A stretch of DNA of 64,000 bases, taken from NCBI RefSeq assembly GCF_964275005.1, contig NC_092688.1, positions 22,077,903 through 22,141,902 on the forward strand, in the 5' to 3' direction. Shown in pieces: positions 23,056 through 34,689 of the stretch. The notes beneath the pieces were generated by a model. That model did no database searches. It was not told the DNA's origin and saw only the letters and a program-made list of their open reading frames with translations. Position numbers and translations under genes: made by a program. The stretch's first letter is position 1; the number at the start of each line of letters is the position of its first letter. Source of the stretch: Diadema setosum. Taxonomy: Eukaryota; Echinodermata; Echinoidea; Diadematoida; Diadematidae.

Positions 23056-24221
23056 AGAGCTGGTATATGACTCCATCAATTTCAACATATCGGTATTAAA
23101 CCAGTGGTAATCATTTTAAGCATTTCGATGTTGCACCCTCAATAATTTCATCGGAAGTAGATCATGCTGGAAAAAAATACATAATAATTAGCAAATAAGT
23201 TTTTTTTAATGAAACATCATATAACCAATTCTACTGTGAACAATGTTACATTTACAAAGTTTCTTTATACTTTCAGATGGAATACAAAAATTTTAAAAAG
23301 AGGTATCACAAATATAATTGGTTGGTGTTGACTTAAGTATGAATGCTAATGATATTTTCAAAGCATAAGTTACGAAACCTGACTAAACAAAAAAAAAATA
23401 CTCTTGAAAAAAAAAAAGGATATTGGAATTTGAGTATCTAACAGCAACCAACTTTTAGCAAAGAATGAATGTATTATATGCCTTATATGATCTATGAAAT
23501 TAAACTCTTATTACTGAACTATCATTGTCTAATAACCATGTCAGATAATGTCCCATGAATTGGGGAATTGCTTATAATAGAAATGGTGACAAGAGGCCTG
23601 TATAGTTGCTTCCAATTTCTCATTTTAAGCCAAATTTCTCTTAGTTATTTTCTTTTATATTTTCTTTAAGGCAAATTATAATACTTGAAGTTTAAGATCT
23701 TCGACGAAAAACTGATTGCTAGACAGCAGAAAAGAACTTACGGCGGCTTGTTTCACACACCTTGCATGCATACTAAACATCTTAAAAGACTTCAGGATTA
23801 TTAAAAAAAAACATACTAAATTCTCTTTAAAGGATCGAGATTGTTGAGAAGGCAAAATGCAGATGTAATCAAAATCTTCTTTTCCTCATAGCTAATGGTG
23901 TTAATCTTTGAGGGTCGTCTTAAAGTAATTGCTAAATTCAGTTGAATGTGGTATTTAGACGAAACTCCAATGTGAATTTTGTCATCGACGCCGCTGTCTT
24001 TGCCGTCATCACTGAAGTCAAACGTATTTCAGCAGGCAATTGATGATTTAAACAAAATTATTAAAGTTCCGATTCTACTTGAAATATACGAGTTAACATA
24101 TCAATTTACTAGTCACCAAAAGGGACATTTTGTTGGTTCTTATTTCGCACTCCTCCTGCCCTCTTGAACATCTACAGAAGAGGCCAGGATTAGAATAATG
24201 GCTCATTTGTTCTTTTTCAAT
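23056..24221. other. Palindrome right arm, AT-rich portion
   Basis: No gene or known repeat is seen. I did not find a left-arm counterpart for most of this stretch, so it may be right-arm-specific or too diverged to see by eye. Confidence 0.4.
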
Positions 24222-24811
24222 GAAAGATGGCCAGGAAAAGTTCAACTTGACAGATATGGATTGAGTGAATACACCAATATTAGAAGAACACATCAATGAG
24301 AGTTTGAGGAAAATCAGACAATCCGTTCAAAAGTTATGAATAATAATTTTTGAAGTTTCTGCTCGCTCACTGCTGGATGAGAAGACTAATACAGCTTGTG
24401 ATGTCACTGTCATGTGTAGAACGATATAAAGAAAATAAAAATAAAATTCAACATATTTTCACTTTTCTTACAAAATAAAGAACAATTGACTTGTCTCTGT
24501 CAGAAGACAGGAAGAATAATATCCTTAATATACGTCACTGACATGTGGAAGAAATGTGCACGTTTTTCAAGAAATAAGATTTTGTAGAATTCTCTTTATA
24601 TTTTCCTTTCATTGTATATATCGTTCTACGCATGTGACATCACACACTGTAGTAGTCTTCTCATCCAGCAGTGACAGTGCAGATACTGTAAAAATTCAAA
24701 ACTTTTGAATGGATTGTCCGCTATCCCCAAACTTTTACTGATGTGGAATTCTACTAATATTGCAGCATTATACTTCACCTACATGTTAACGAAGCTGGAC
24801 TTATCCTTTAA
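24222..24811. mobile_element. MITE family B, copy 1
   Basis: Inverted ends are a diverged '..aaaagttcaacttgac..' at the left and '..agctggacttatcctttaa' at the right. The inner inverted pair is 'tcactgctggatgagaagac' / 'gtcttctcatccagcagtga', with 'gtagaacgatat' / 'atatcgttctac'. It is present only in the right palindrome arm. Further copies are at 36712-37191 and 38278-38685. Confidence 0.75.
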
Positions 24812-25963
24812 CATCCAGACTAAATTCCAATTAATATAGTCAATTAACCATAAAGTAATGAATACCTAAATTAGCATAAGAGCTCGTGCTGACTTAGTTT
24901 GTCGACCTCACTAATGCCCATTTCGTTGCTGATGACCTGTAAGTCTCTATTGCCAAAATAGTTTAGGTCATACTGCGTATTAATCAAATGAATATAAATT
25001 CAGTGAAATCAACGGAATAAACAAAAAATCAGATATTGACGTTGATAAAATCATTACCAACGAGGGGGATATTTGACTGACCCAATTACAAACATGACTT
25101 ACAATATTTTACGAAATTTTAAAAGAGACTAAAACATATCTAAAATAATCTCTGCTATATGTCGTAATTCTAGTCTTTGACGTCGTCTTCATCTTCGATG
25201 TCGTGACCAACGTCATCATCAAAAAGAATCATGGTCACCTGTGATTTCTCATTTTAAGGCAACTTTTATTCAATCAGGTGATTGCTGATTGCAAAAAATT
25301 GATTAAAGTTGTGAATTTACATGATAAAAAGATTCGTTGTGACTCATTTTTTATACTGGACATAAAAAAAGGCATGTTGGAGGCTGATTTCCAGACACCG
25401 CGCATGCGCACTTGAATGTCTAAAGAAGAAGATCGGATTACAATTAGGCCCAAATCTTTTGTTTTCGTGAAAAGGGATATTCATTCAATATCCAGACCAA
25501 ATTTCAAGTCATTTAACAAATGTTTCACAAAAATATACAAACTTAAAGGTGAAACTTGAAAAATTGCACAAATTTTGCAAAATTTTGTTGAATCTTGTCG
25601 ACATCGTTGCCCATTTCGTTGTCGATGACGACAAACTGAGGGCTTATATTGCCAAACTTTGCTTTGCATCATATTTCCCATCTTCTGAGGAATCTAGAAA
25701 TACCAAAATCTTTGGTTATCATTGAAAAATAAAGGCATGGGGACCACTTTATTAGGATAATACCCAAATGCTATTCCCCCCATATTCGCGAAGAGGTCGT
25801 TCCGGAAGTGACGTCACAAAACGTCATGGCGCGGGTCTTGGGACCCAACTTTTTTTTTGTTAACATCACTTTTCTGACTCTCCAGACCAACGGCTACATG
25901 GAAACTACAATGAATGTTAGGTGCAGAGGGGGTGCACGTTGACCCCTACTAGCCCATGGCCTG

Positions 25964-26005
25964 CCAGGTTAACACTTTTCAACACCCTCACAACATACTT
26001 TACTT
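25964..26005. mobile_element. MITE family E, copy 2, right remnant
   Basis: 'ccaggttaacacttttcaacaccctcacaac' matches the continuation of the MITE interrupted at 19013, at about 80% by eye, and then ends. It marks the right edge of the large insertion. Confidence 0.55.
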
Positions 26006-26116
26006 TTTCACTCACTTTTTCCTGAACCTAAATGCAGTTGAATGCTCTCACGCCTCATACATAATAATATATATATATATATTTCGTTTCTCCTCCCCCT
26101 CCCAATCCTGAAACAG

Positions 26117-29100
26117 AAGCGGGTGTTGGGGCTCACGGTTCTCTTATTCGCCACTTCGTGTGCAGTGAACTACCTCGCGTCAGTTCAACAACGGACTGAA
26201 GGTGTAGGGCCTCTTCCCCTCACTGTAGCTCGGAGCTCACATCAAAATGCGGGGGTAACGAAAGCAGGAGGCCTCGCATCGTGGCTTGATCTCATCACTC
26301 TGGAATCAGACACGGGAATTGGTGGCAAACCAACTCAGAGCACTTCAGCCCTAGAGCAGGGAAATGATAGCCTGGAGGACAGAGCTGCAGTTGCACAGTT
26401 GAACCAGAACACTGAAAGACAAGAAGTAGAAAAGGATACAGAGAGCCGATCTGGGAACAGAAAGAAAGAAGTTAGAGTAGACTTATCGAAAGATGAGGTG
26501 ACCAGTGAAAACAGATTTCGAGATGAAAGTCATATGAAGGGCAAAGAAGAATTTAGAGACACTGGGCAAAATGCGTCAGAGAACTTACAAAAAAGCTTAT
26601 CAAGAAATCCAAAGGAAAGCTCACCAGGAGACAAAAACGAATCGTCGGGAAGAGAGAAAACGCAACCAGCAACGAAAACTGTACTGGCAAAGAATGACGT
26701 TGATCCAGTTGTAGGTGAAGGAGAGCCACCGTCGCCACCAAAAGGAAAAAAGAAGAATGCTTATGTTGCAAGCAGAAAAGTTGGAGAGTTGACTGGAAAA
26801 GAAAATGCATCCGCATCTTTAAGGAAGCTTCAAGTAAAATGGGACAATGTTCCTCCAGAGGTTATCCAAATGGCGCCGGAAGTGAGTATGAAAAATTCTT
26901 TGGATAATACCCACATCGGCCTACAAGCACCACAACCACACTCACACACACTCTTACACACAAAATATACAATGAAGAACAGGAAACTTGATCACTATAC
27001 AGTCATGCACTTCGATCTGGGTACCGTTTCATGAAAGTTGTCAGCGCTGACAAGTTGTCAGTCTCTGACAATCACCATGGTAACAGTCAGTGACCAGAGC
27101 ATCTCAGCCAATCAAAACCAAGGATTTTGCTGAAATTGTCAGAGACTGACAACTTGTCAGCGCTGACTACATTGATGAAACACCCCCAGGTTGCATACTG
27201 TAGTTTCAAATTCAAATTCGAGGCGCGTTCTTGCAGATGCCTTAATTTCAAGTTTCACACAGGTTGTTATAGTGGGGACAGCTATGAAGGCAAATGTAAG
27301 GACGATGAACAGAAGTGAAAGGTCGACTGAAATGACATGATAAACAAGTCAGTGTATTGCTTTTAGGGATTTAAATTGGTAATGTGTCTCCTGGAAGTAG
27401 CGCTGTCATAAAAGAATATATTTTTTTTTTTTTAGTTTCCATCACTTTGGGATAACAAGAAGAGATGCGGATAATCAAATAAATATTGTTTCTTGATGAC
27501 GTTTATCACAAGCATCCTAGGATCCATAGCAGCCTGAAAAGAAAAAATTGTTGAAATGATGTGTTGAAAGTTAGAGAAAAAAGAATTACCCCCACCATTT
27601 TTCTTTTCCCCCCAAGATGTTCGCCAAAGTTCCTCGCCAGTTCCTGCCTGAATTTAAGAACCCATGCTGGTACCGGGGTTCCAGTGAACTTGTCTGTCTC
27701 CCCTACTTCTACATTATCGGCATGCCGAAATGTGGGACGACGGATGTGTGGGATAAGCTTATAGCCCATCCTGACGTTGTCGGAGGGGTGCCTAAAGAGC
27801 CCCACTGGTGGGCGCGACGAAGGAAGGGGTGGACTGAGACACCCATTCACAAAAAGACAGGTGATTTAACATCGGTAGAAGATATGAAGCTTATGATATC
27901 AGTTTCATGTTAGATACGTGTTTGTGTATACGCCGTAGCATACGAGTTTAAGTTTGTGTTTGTTATATTAGTGTGTATCTTGTGCCTGCTGACGCATCAA
28001 ATTGTCAGTTATATCTGATAAAAGCAGCCGGGAATATACAAATGATATTAACTACCATGCAGTTTTGCTGTGGGCCCTGCTATATGATTATGAAACTTCG
28101 CATTTTGTGGAAAATCTGTTCTGTAGAACTGTCAGACTAAGAAGTATATAATATACATTCTCTCAGATTATCGCATTTCCCCCTCTCTTTGAAGTACCCA
28201 TCAACGTCATTTCAAAGCAAACTTCTATAGTATCGTAACAGAATAGGATATTATGCGCTATGATGATGACGGGGCCCTCTGGTAGAGCTGTGGCAATACT
28301 GAAGAGGCTACCCTGGATAAATAAGACCTAAATATAATTATCATGATGTGTTGCACTATTTCGCCATATATAGTGAATCGGCACGACTGGCATATACAAA
28401 ATATGCCGAACTCATCACATAGATCATTACCTGCATGTTAACTTTCAGTCTCTTAACAAAATTCACACAATTAGTGTGCCTCATTATGACGCCATTGTCT
28501 AGCCTTCTACCCTGACGTTTAACCAACATACTTCACTGATCAGTGCAAATTCGCCACCAGTGCATTGAGTGGGCAAGGCGAGCGGAGTTTTCGAACAGTG
28601 GTTGCATGCAAGATGCATCAAGAGTATGCGAAAGCTATAGGCTGGTGGTGGAAATTAAGAAGCCGCGTATACGAACAAGAGAACAAAGAAAGTGCTCTGG
28701 CTTAGTGAAAAACACACAATGTAGGCCCTATGCAAAGAAGCGCTCTCCGAGAGCTGGGTTTTCTTTTGCTCTGTCTTCTTGCAGTTCTATTGATTCGTAA
28801 TCAGACGGGAGGAAAGAATGACGCCTCCTTTGAGTGGTATCTCAACTGGTTCAAGAATGTGGCAGTGGAGGTGATAAAAGAACGACCGTGGAACAGCTCA
28901 GAGGACTCAGTTACTTACCCCATGGTATTTGGTAAGTCTGATTATCTTTTGGTAATTCGGACCATATTTATGAACTTAGTGGTACTGTACCACCTCCAAT
29001 TGGAAGGACTAAAAACGTTTTATCTGGAGGATTGGGGTGTTTTGTTTGTTTTTTTTTGGGGGGGGGGGCAAATGTGCGGTAAGGAGGAGCGGGAGGAAAC

Positions 29101-32100
29101 GGGTTGTGACATAAAAGTTACAGTGTGTTCAGCACTGGAACTTCATCCTGCTTGAATATTGGAAAGAGGAGTACAAGGGTTCAATTTCACTCCAAATCTT
29201 TCTCACGTTTTGGAACTGTTGGCAAACGTGGAAAGTACAGTCTAATATAATACACGCCATTTAAATTTACAGTAGGCATGATTTCTGTCTTTGTTGTCAA
29301 ACAAGGGATGGATGCTTTCGACATGTTCATTATAATACACTTCTTTGTACCAAACCCCTCTGACATTTTGGCATAATCCACGATATATCAAAGACAATGA
29401 CACAGAAATCCACATGCTTTGTACCAAATGATGGTCTCGTGATGGTATTGCTCTTTATCGCAAATGCAAAGTACCTGACATTATGATGTCATGGGGCCTA
29501 GAGATTCACAACACTGCTCCTGGTCCGTGCACAAAACAATGATATTTGATAAAACTATATGCTTTGGCCAATGGTTTGGAAATTACAACCTTTCCTGTCT
29601 ATTGCATTCATAATCGTAATTAATGACAATTACTGTAACTCAGTAAGACTTTGATGTGAATTCGAGAACACCAGTTGTTTTATTTTCATTTTATTCTATA
29701 TAAGATTTGCGTGTATATAAGTCATGCAGTATAGGAGATATGAGGCCATAAAATCATTGGTCACATCGTAATTCCGAAAGTTCGTTATACTATTACTTTA
29801 ACGAACCATAATCAATTCGGATTAACGAACCTCTTGGAATAATTGACTTTATTAATTGTTCAGATTAACGAACCTTCGAAAGAGCGAACCTTCGGAAAAA
29901 CGTCACAAATTTTCGGGTTATAGTGAACCATTGCCATTTTCGGATAAACGGACATCTAGGTATTATTATGGAACTTGTGTGTTTCGGAATAATGAGCCTT
30001 CGGAATAGCGAACCATATTCCATTTTCGGATTAACGAACCTTCGGAATAATGGACAAAACCCAAATCATCACCCTATCCAATGTACATATTTGACTATTA
30101 TTCATATCAATGTTTCTTTTAGATATCATTAATCTTTCATATTCCATGTCTTTCTGTCTCCACGTCCGATTTTATGGTACATCCAACATTCTGCTTAGTT
30201 TGTCATTGCGCGTAACATTTGTGCATTCAAATCAATTGACCATTACAAAAGATTAAAGCGCTATTTCAAGATTAATCCAATGTCAACCGTAATTCGCATT
30301 TCTATCTATAAGATGAATCTAAGCTGACGATCGTTGGTTACTTAGCGAAGAAAAAGAGGTTGAAATTTATAACTCACTACCATAACACTTAAATCTACTT
30401 TGCATCATCAAAACAAACATAAAAAATAAGTGTCTGTGAAGCTGAAATTAATAAGAATGTGATAATGAACTTTTGGAGTCCCTGCCAAGATTGAACTGAT
30501 AATTTTCTGATGTTGAATTGTAAAGTCGGGGTTCTTAATTGAGCAAAGTCCTTGTATGATAATGCACTGGGCTATACAAGGCAGGAAAACCTTGAAGAAT
30601 CAGCTACCCGATACAAAACAGATTAATTGAGTGGAAAACGGGTCATCTTATAACAACGGTGAAGGCACTGATGTCGGCACTCCCCACCATACTTTTTTTT
30701 TTTTTTTTTTTGCGAAAAGCGCTGTTAAACCGTTGAGAAGTTGTCACTTATACCAGCAATGGACGTGGTGGGGATCTGGACTCGCTTTGTTTTCATTGCC
30801 TATTTTAATGCATTCCGAATGGTGTTATAGCCATGATAGCCGTCAGTCCTGTTTATCCTTGCTTCATAGCATTTAATACTTTCTCAATGCGGACTATGCG
30901 AAATTAATGAAATACAGTCACTGAAATGGAAGAAAAAAAAAGCTAAGGCACGCTAAGGAACCGATTATAGGTGATTTCCTGAAGAGAAAATACAAACACA
31001 TCTATGATTGAAAATGTATTCATATACACGTACCGCTATATCAAAGGTTATTACGAAAGAAGAAAGCTTGCTATACTGTAGAGGCTGTCCGACACACTGA
31101 CCACAACCTGCTCACATCATGCAAGAATATTTGAGTTTCAGGAGGCAAACGTCCACAGTCTAATTACCATTATATACAATGTATTTAACTGTTCAGTCGA
31201 TACATTATTGCATATTGCCCTGCAGGTGATGCGTCGATCAGCACAGCTTGGGACAATGGAAAGCAATGGCGGGGAGAGCTCGACCACCGCACCAATGCCG
31301 ACCTCATTCACGCCATCCAACCTACAGCAAAGATAATAATGGTCTTAAGGAATCCAACCGATCGGTGAGGCGTGTCATCAACGTTTGTATATATTATACA
31401 GTATATGTATGACATGACGTGTGTGCGTATGTATAATGCAAACTCCAGCTTATATGTTATTGTGAACATGAAGATGTTTAGATTTAATTCCAATAAATGC
31501 TTGGCATCACCAAGGATGAACCCAGTTTAATGCATTAGTGGTTATCTTGTGCTGTTGAATTGTAGCTTCTGAAATGAGAACGCATTTAGGGCGCACATAG
31601 CACATCAGCCTATGCGACATTTAATGTTTTTCATCTCATGCCGTGAAATAAATTTGAAGTTTGTTTTATTTCCTTTCTGTTCTGGACCACATCCCCTCAT
31701 TGTCTGTTCCATTCATGGTCAGATAACCTGATATCATGGTGAAGTGCAAATCATTGTATAGAATCTTTTTGTGGCAGATCCACAAATTACCGACGACTTG
31801 TGTGCAACAATAGTCTTGATAATACCCGTGACGCGCATGTTCAACCAGAACCACTGAAAAGAAATCAAACGATGTAATATTGATAACATTTCACTTTTGC
31901 GTAACACCGCTGTTGAAATGCAAGTATTTTTTTCTACACGATTTCAATGCAGTTTAAAGAAGCGTTATACGTTGTACATCTCCAGGAGGAGCAATACTGC
32001 AGGGAATAATATTTTCAACTGCAACATGAAAAAGCGATTGCGTCGATATTACTATTAGTTGTATGATAATTTGTCATAATTATATTATGTTTTTGCGTGA

Positions 32101-34618
32101 GGTTTATTTTTTGTGGGTTTGTTTTAGTTGTTGCTGTTGGTGACACTGTACTTTGTTTCACGCGCATTTTTTTTTTGTTTTGTTTTTTTATTAAGTTAAA
32201 AAAAAAAGTTCTGTCAATGAAAGACGTGATGTTGAAGCGGGAAAATTCACATTAAAATTTTGACACCAGTCAGCACCAGTCTGTCTATTGTGTGTTCTGT
32301 CAAACAGAGATTACTCGGCATATTACTACAACGGTGGAACTAGTGACAGCGCTTTCCATCAAACAGTGTCGTCCCATGTCGGTTGCTTCCGGAAATGCCT
32401 GTCATCGCAGCGTGAGGAATACTGTACCTATGTGGCACGATGTGTAAGTCCTTTCTCCCCTTATCATTCTCCTTTCGTCACGTTACTAATCTGCAAAGGG
32501 TGAAAGGTGGATGTTTAGAGCTTTGGCATTGATTAACAGAAAATTTTCTCATCAGTCTGTTCCAAAAAAATGACGCATTCTCTAATAGAATAATGATGGT
32601 GCCATTATGTGCGTGCATGTTGTGTGTTCAACGATATCATATCAGTATCCATTTTTTGTTTAACTTAGTGGAAAAAAGCCCCGACTGATATAAGAGCAAT
32701 TCAAAAGTGAATACAAAGTATATGAATTACGATATATACCTGTTTAAATCTATCACTCACACGCAGCCTAATTTCCAGCAGTATGTCATACCTATAGACA
32801 TCGTACGTTTTAAATCATATTCATCATGTGAGGTCCAAAGAATGTTATTGTATAGAAAGTTGAAGAAAATGAAGCATTTCTCTTGAGCATGAGATATCAT
32901 ACAGAGCTGAAATTTTGCATAATGGTTCGGATTTATTTGGCAAAGATTTCGTTCAACAAATATTGACATTGGTATCCAAATGCATCGCCTGTGGATATCT
33001 TTACAGAATCGGCATAAAAGTCTGTACCTGTTCTACGTAAAAGACTGGATACGAGCCTACGGGCGCAGTGGCGTACACTTCATGACACTGGAGGATTGGC
33101 ATGCAGATACTGCCGGAGAATACCGCAAGCTTCTTCGCTTTCTCCAACTCCGTGAGTATTCAAGCAGTTGAGGAAGTTTATAAAATTTACGGCAGAATTC
33201 AGACAAAAGATAAAGATTTGTTAAACAAATTTCGTGAGAATGTGAATTAAAATAAATCTGCCATGTCTTACAGCTAACATAATTCCAATTCAATTTGCTG
33301 TGCCTGTTAAGTTATATCATTCTGTTCATTGTTTGTCTTAATGGGATCTAATATAGATTCACATAGTTCACTGTCATTCAATATTAAAGTCGTTACTGAC
33401 TGAATAACATGTTACTACATAATCATCTGAGTCATTATCATTGTAAGCTAATCATAAAACCATTTCAGTGCAGTTGAAAGTCTGAAAAGAAGAAGTAAAA
33501 TTTTCTCAACAACAAAAAAAAATGAAAATTTTATCAAATTCAGATGAAAATTAATGAAGTTATGACATTTTGAAGATTTGCTAATTTTTCAGGAAACAAT
33601 TAATGAACAGTCAATATCAACATGCAAATAAAGCAAGCGAAGACAGTAGATGAATACAATGTCTGGAAAAACAACAACTTAAGGTTTTATATCCAATATT
33701 GGAACCGTAGGCCTATCATTTAGGCTGTTTGTAGGTACCAGTCAAATCGTATCATTATACCATGTACCATGTGGCGTGACGTTTATTTCTACGTGAATGT
33801 TTATGTGAATAATTTTTTTTTAGTGGAAAAAATGAATAGACAAAAAATTTGATAGTCATGGGAAGATGTCATCCCCTCACAACTTGGCATTTATAGGTTT
33901 CACATAAAATTGTGGCATTTCCGGTTTTCATTCAAACGCAAACGCAATAAGAGCCCTCTCATATCCTGACATATATCTAATTAATCATTGATCTGAAACT
34001 ATCCAACCAGGAATAATATCATGTTTTACACTTTGAAAGCAAAAAGATTACATTTTTTGTCATTTTTTTTCTTTACACGATCAATGAAAATTGTGAGGTG
34101 ATAACATCATCAGCTCACTCAAACATGAGCATAATATTCATAGCAACTGGAAGAGAACCATTCTGCGCAAATTAGCGAAACTTCATGCAATAATTTCATA
34201 TCCTCACTAATTTCTATCCGATTTTGATCAGATTTTCACTGTTTATATGCAATTTGCAAAAGTTTACTGTTTCTTTTCAGGCTAACTTATTACTGGACTG
34301 GAATTCTTCTTTATGTATTAATTTGCAGTCGGGATTTGTTAGCTACAAAGCATTGTCTCCGCATTGTCTTATCCCTTTTTATTTTCTCTCTCTGATGTTT
34401 GAGCAGGTGACCTCACTGACGAACAGATAGGACACATCACTGCCAGAAAGTCTCAGAACGTTAACTCGAGGAAGGCGGGTGGGGGTACCATGTGGAACTC
34501 TACGCAGCAAATCCTTGACGACTTTTATCGACCATACAATGTCAGGCTTGCCCACTTCCTAAACGATACCAAGTACACTTTTAGCAGGCAAAGAACACAG
34601 CCCTTGGTGTTTCCGTAA
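26117..34618 (+). CDS. CHST15: CHST15-like N-acetylgalactosamine 4-sulfate 6-O-sulfotransferase
   Basis: Seven exons with agreeing phases: 26117-26881, 27617-27860, 28785-28931, 31226-31364, 32308-32443, 33007-33151 and 34407-34618 (stop TAA 34616), giving about 595 residues. Exon 1 starts with a hydrophobic anchor (VLGLTVLLFATSCAVNYLA) and then about 220 residues of charged, disordered stem, as in type II Golgi enzymes. Exon 2 has NPCWYRG, LPYFYIIGMPKCGTTDVWD (5'-phosphosulfate loop GMPKCGTT) and KEPHWW. Exon 4 has GDASISTAWDN and KIIMVLRNPTDR, which continues in exon 5 as DYSAYYYN (the 3'-phosphate loop). Exon 6 has LYLFYVKDW and MTLEDW, and exon 7 DFYRPYN. This order matches vertebrate CHST15, which transfers sulfate from PAPS to C6 of GalNAc-4-sulfate in chondroitin to make the CS-E disaccharide. 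The start codon is uncertain. An acceptor (CTGAAACAG) at 26116 suggests an upstream exon, although an in-frame ATG at 26042 exists. The stem is longer than usual. Confidence 0.92.
27019..27188. mobile_element. MITE family I, copy 1 (hairpin)
   Basis: A 170-bp near-perfect hairpin with GTCAGCGCTGACAAGTTGTC-type arms, each arm holding 'gtcagtctctgacaat', and 'tgatgaaacaccc' at the edge. It lies in intron 1 of the CHST15-like gene, 140 bp past the donor. The second copy, inverted, is at 62115-62288. Confidence 0.85.
28262..28350 (+). mobile_element. SINE 3' fragment
   Basis: GGGGCCCTCTGGTAGAGCTG followed by GAAGAGGCTACCCTGGATAAAT matches the 3' part of the SINE at 13360-13590 with few differences. 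The tRNA head is missing, so the copy is 5'-truncated. It lies in intron 2 of the CHST15-like gene. Confidence 0.7.
29775..30060. repeat. Palindromic-unit repeat K, copy 1
   Basis: The region is built from diverged repeats of 'ttcggattaacgaaccttcggaataa' and its variants ('ttcggaatagcgaacc', 'ttcgttatac'). Each unit is itself partly palindromic. It lies in the CHST15-like intron 3. A second array of the same unit is at 58880-59160. It resembles an expanded satellite or fold-back element and has no coding content. Confidence 0.7.
30061..31225 (+). other. CHST15-like intron 3, remainder
   Basis: Unassigned AT-rich intron with a poly-T run near 30692-30710. No exon-like segment fits the gene's phase. 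Confidence 0.5.
33468..34314. mobile_element. MITE family A, copy 2 (diverged)
   Basis: The right end 'gctaacttattactggactggaattcttcttta' and inner words 'gatgtcatcccctcacaac' and 'catttccggttttcattcaaacgcaa' correspond, inverted, to the copy at 19956-20526. It fills most of the last intron of the CHST15-like gene. It is longer (about 850 bp) and more decayed than copy 1. Confidence 0.65.
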
Positions 34619-34669
34619 CATGCGAACGAAATTAATGCAATATTGTGTAGACCGGCAATCCCTCTGTAC

Positions 34670-34675
34670 AATAAA
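34670..34675 (+). terminator. Polyadenylation signal of the CHST15-like gene
   Basis: AATAAA lies 52 bp after the stop codon and is followed about 12 bp later by a genomic A-run. The implied 3' UTR is very short. The assignment is by position only. Confidence 0.6.
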
Positions 34676-34689
34676 ATGTGTCTTTCAAA

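Larger units (their letters stand above)
19014..25963. mobile_element. 6.95-kb giant palindromic element (long-TIR fold-back)
   Basis: Both ends carry CAGGCCATGGGCTAGT followed by GGGGTCAACGTGCACCCCC (one mismatch). The outer 800 bp (19014-19826 and 25150-25963) are near-identical inverted copies. The symmetry continues inward: 20935-21115 pairs with 24815-24990, 21205-21245 with 22850-22890, 21690-21930 with 22615-22845, and 22028-22165 with 22385-22500, putting the centre near 22.27 kb. The arms are made unequal by secondary insertions: MITE A at 19956-20526 and array H at 21240-21690 on the left, and MITE B at 24222-24811 on the right. No ORF above about 110 codons and no transposase motif is visible. 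It interrupts MITE E. The family is not assigned, and no clear target duplication was found. Confidence 0.8.
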
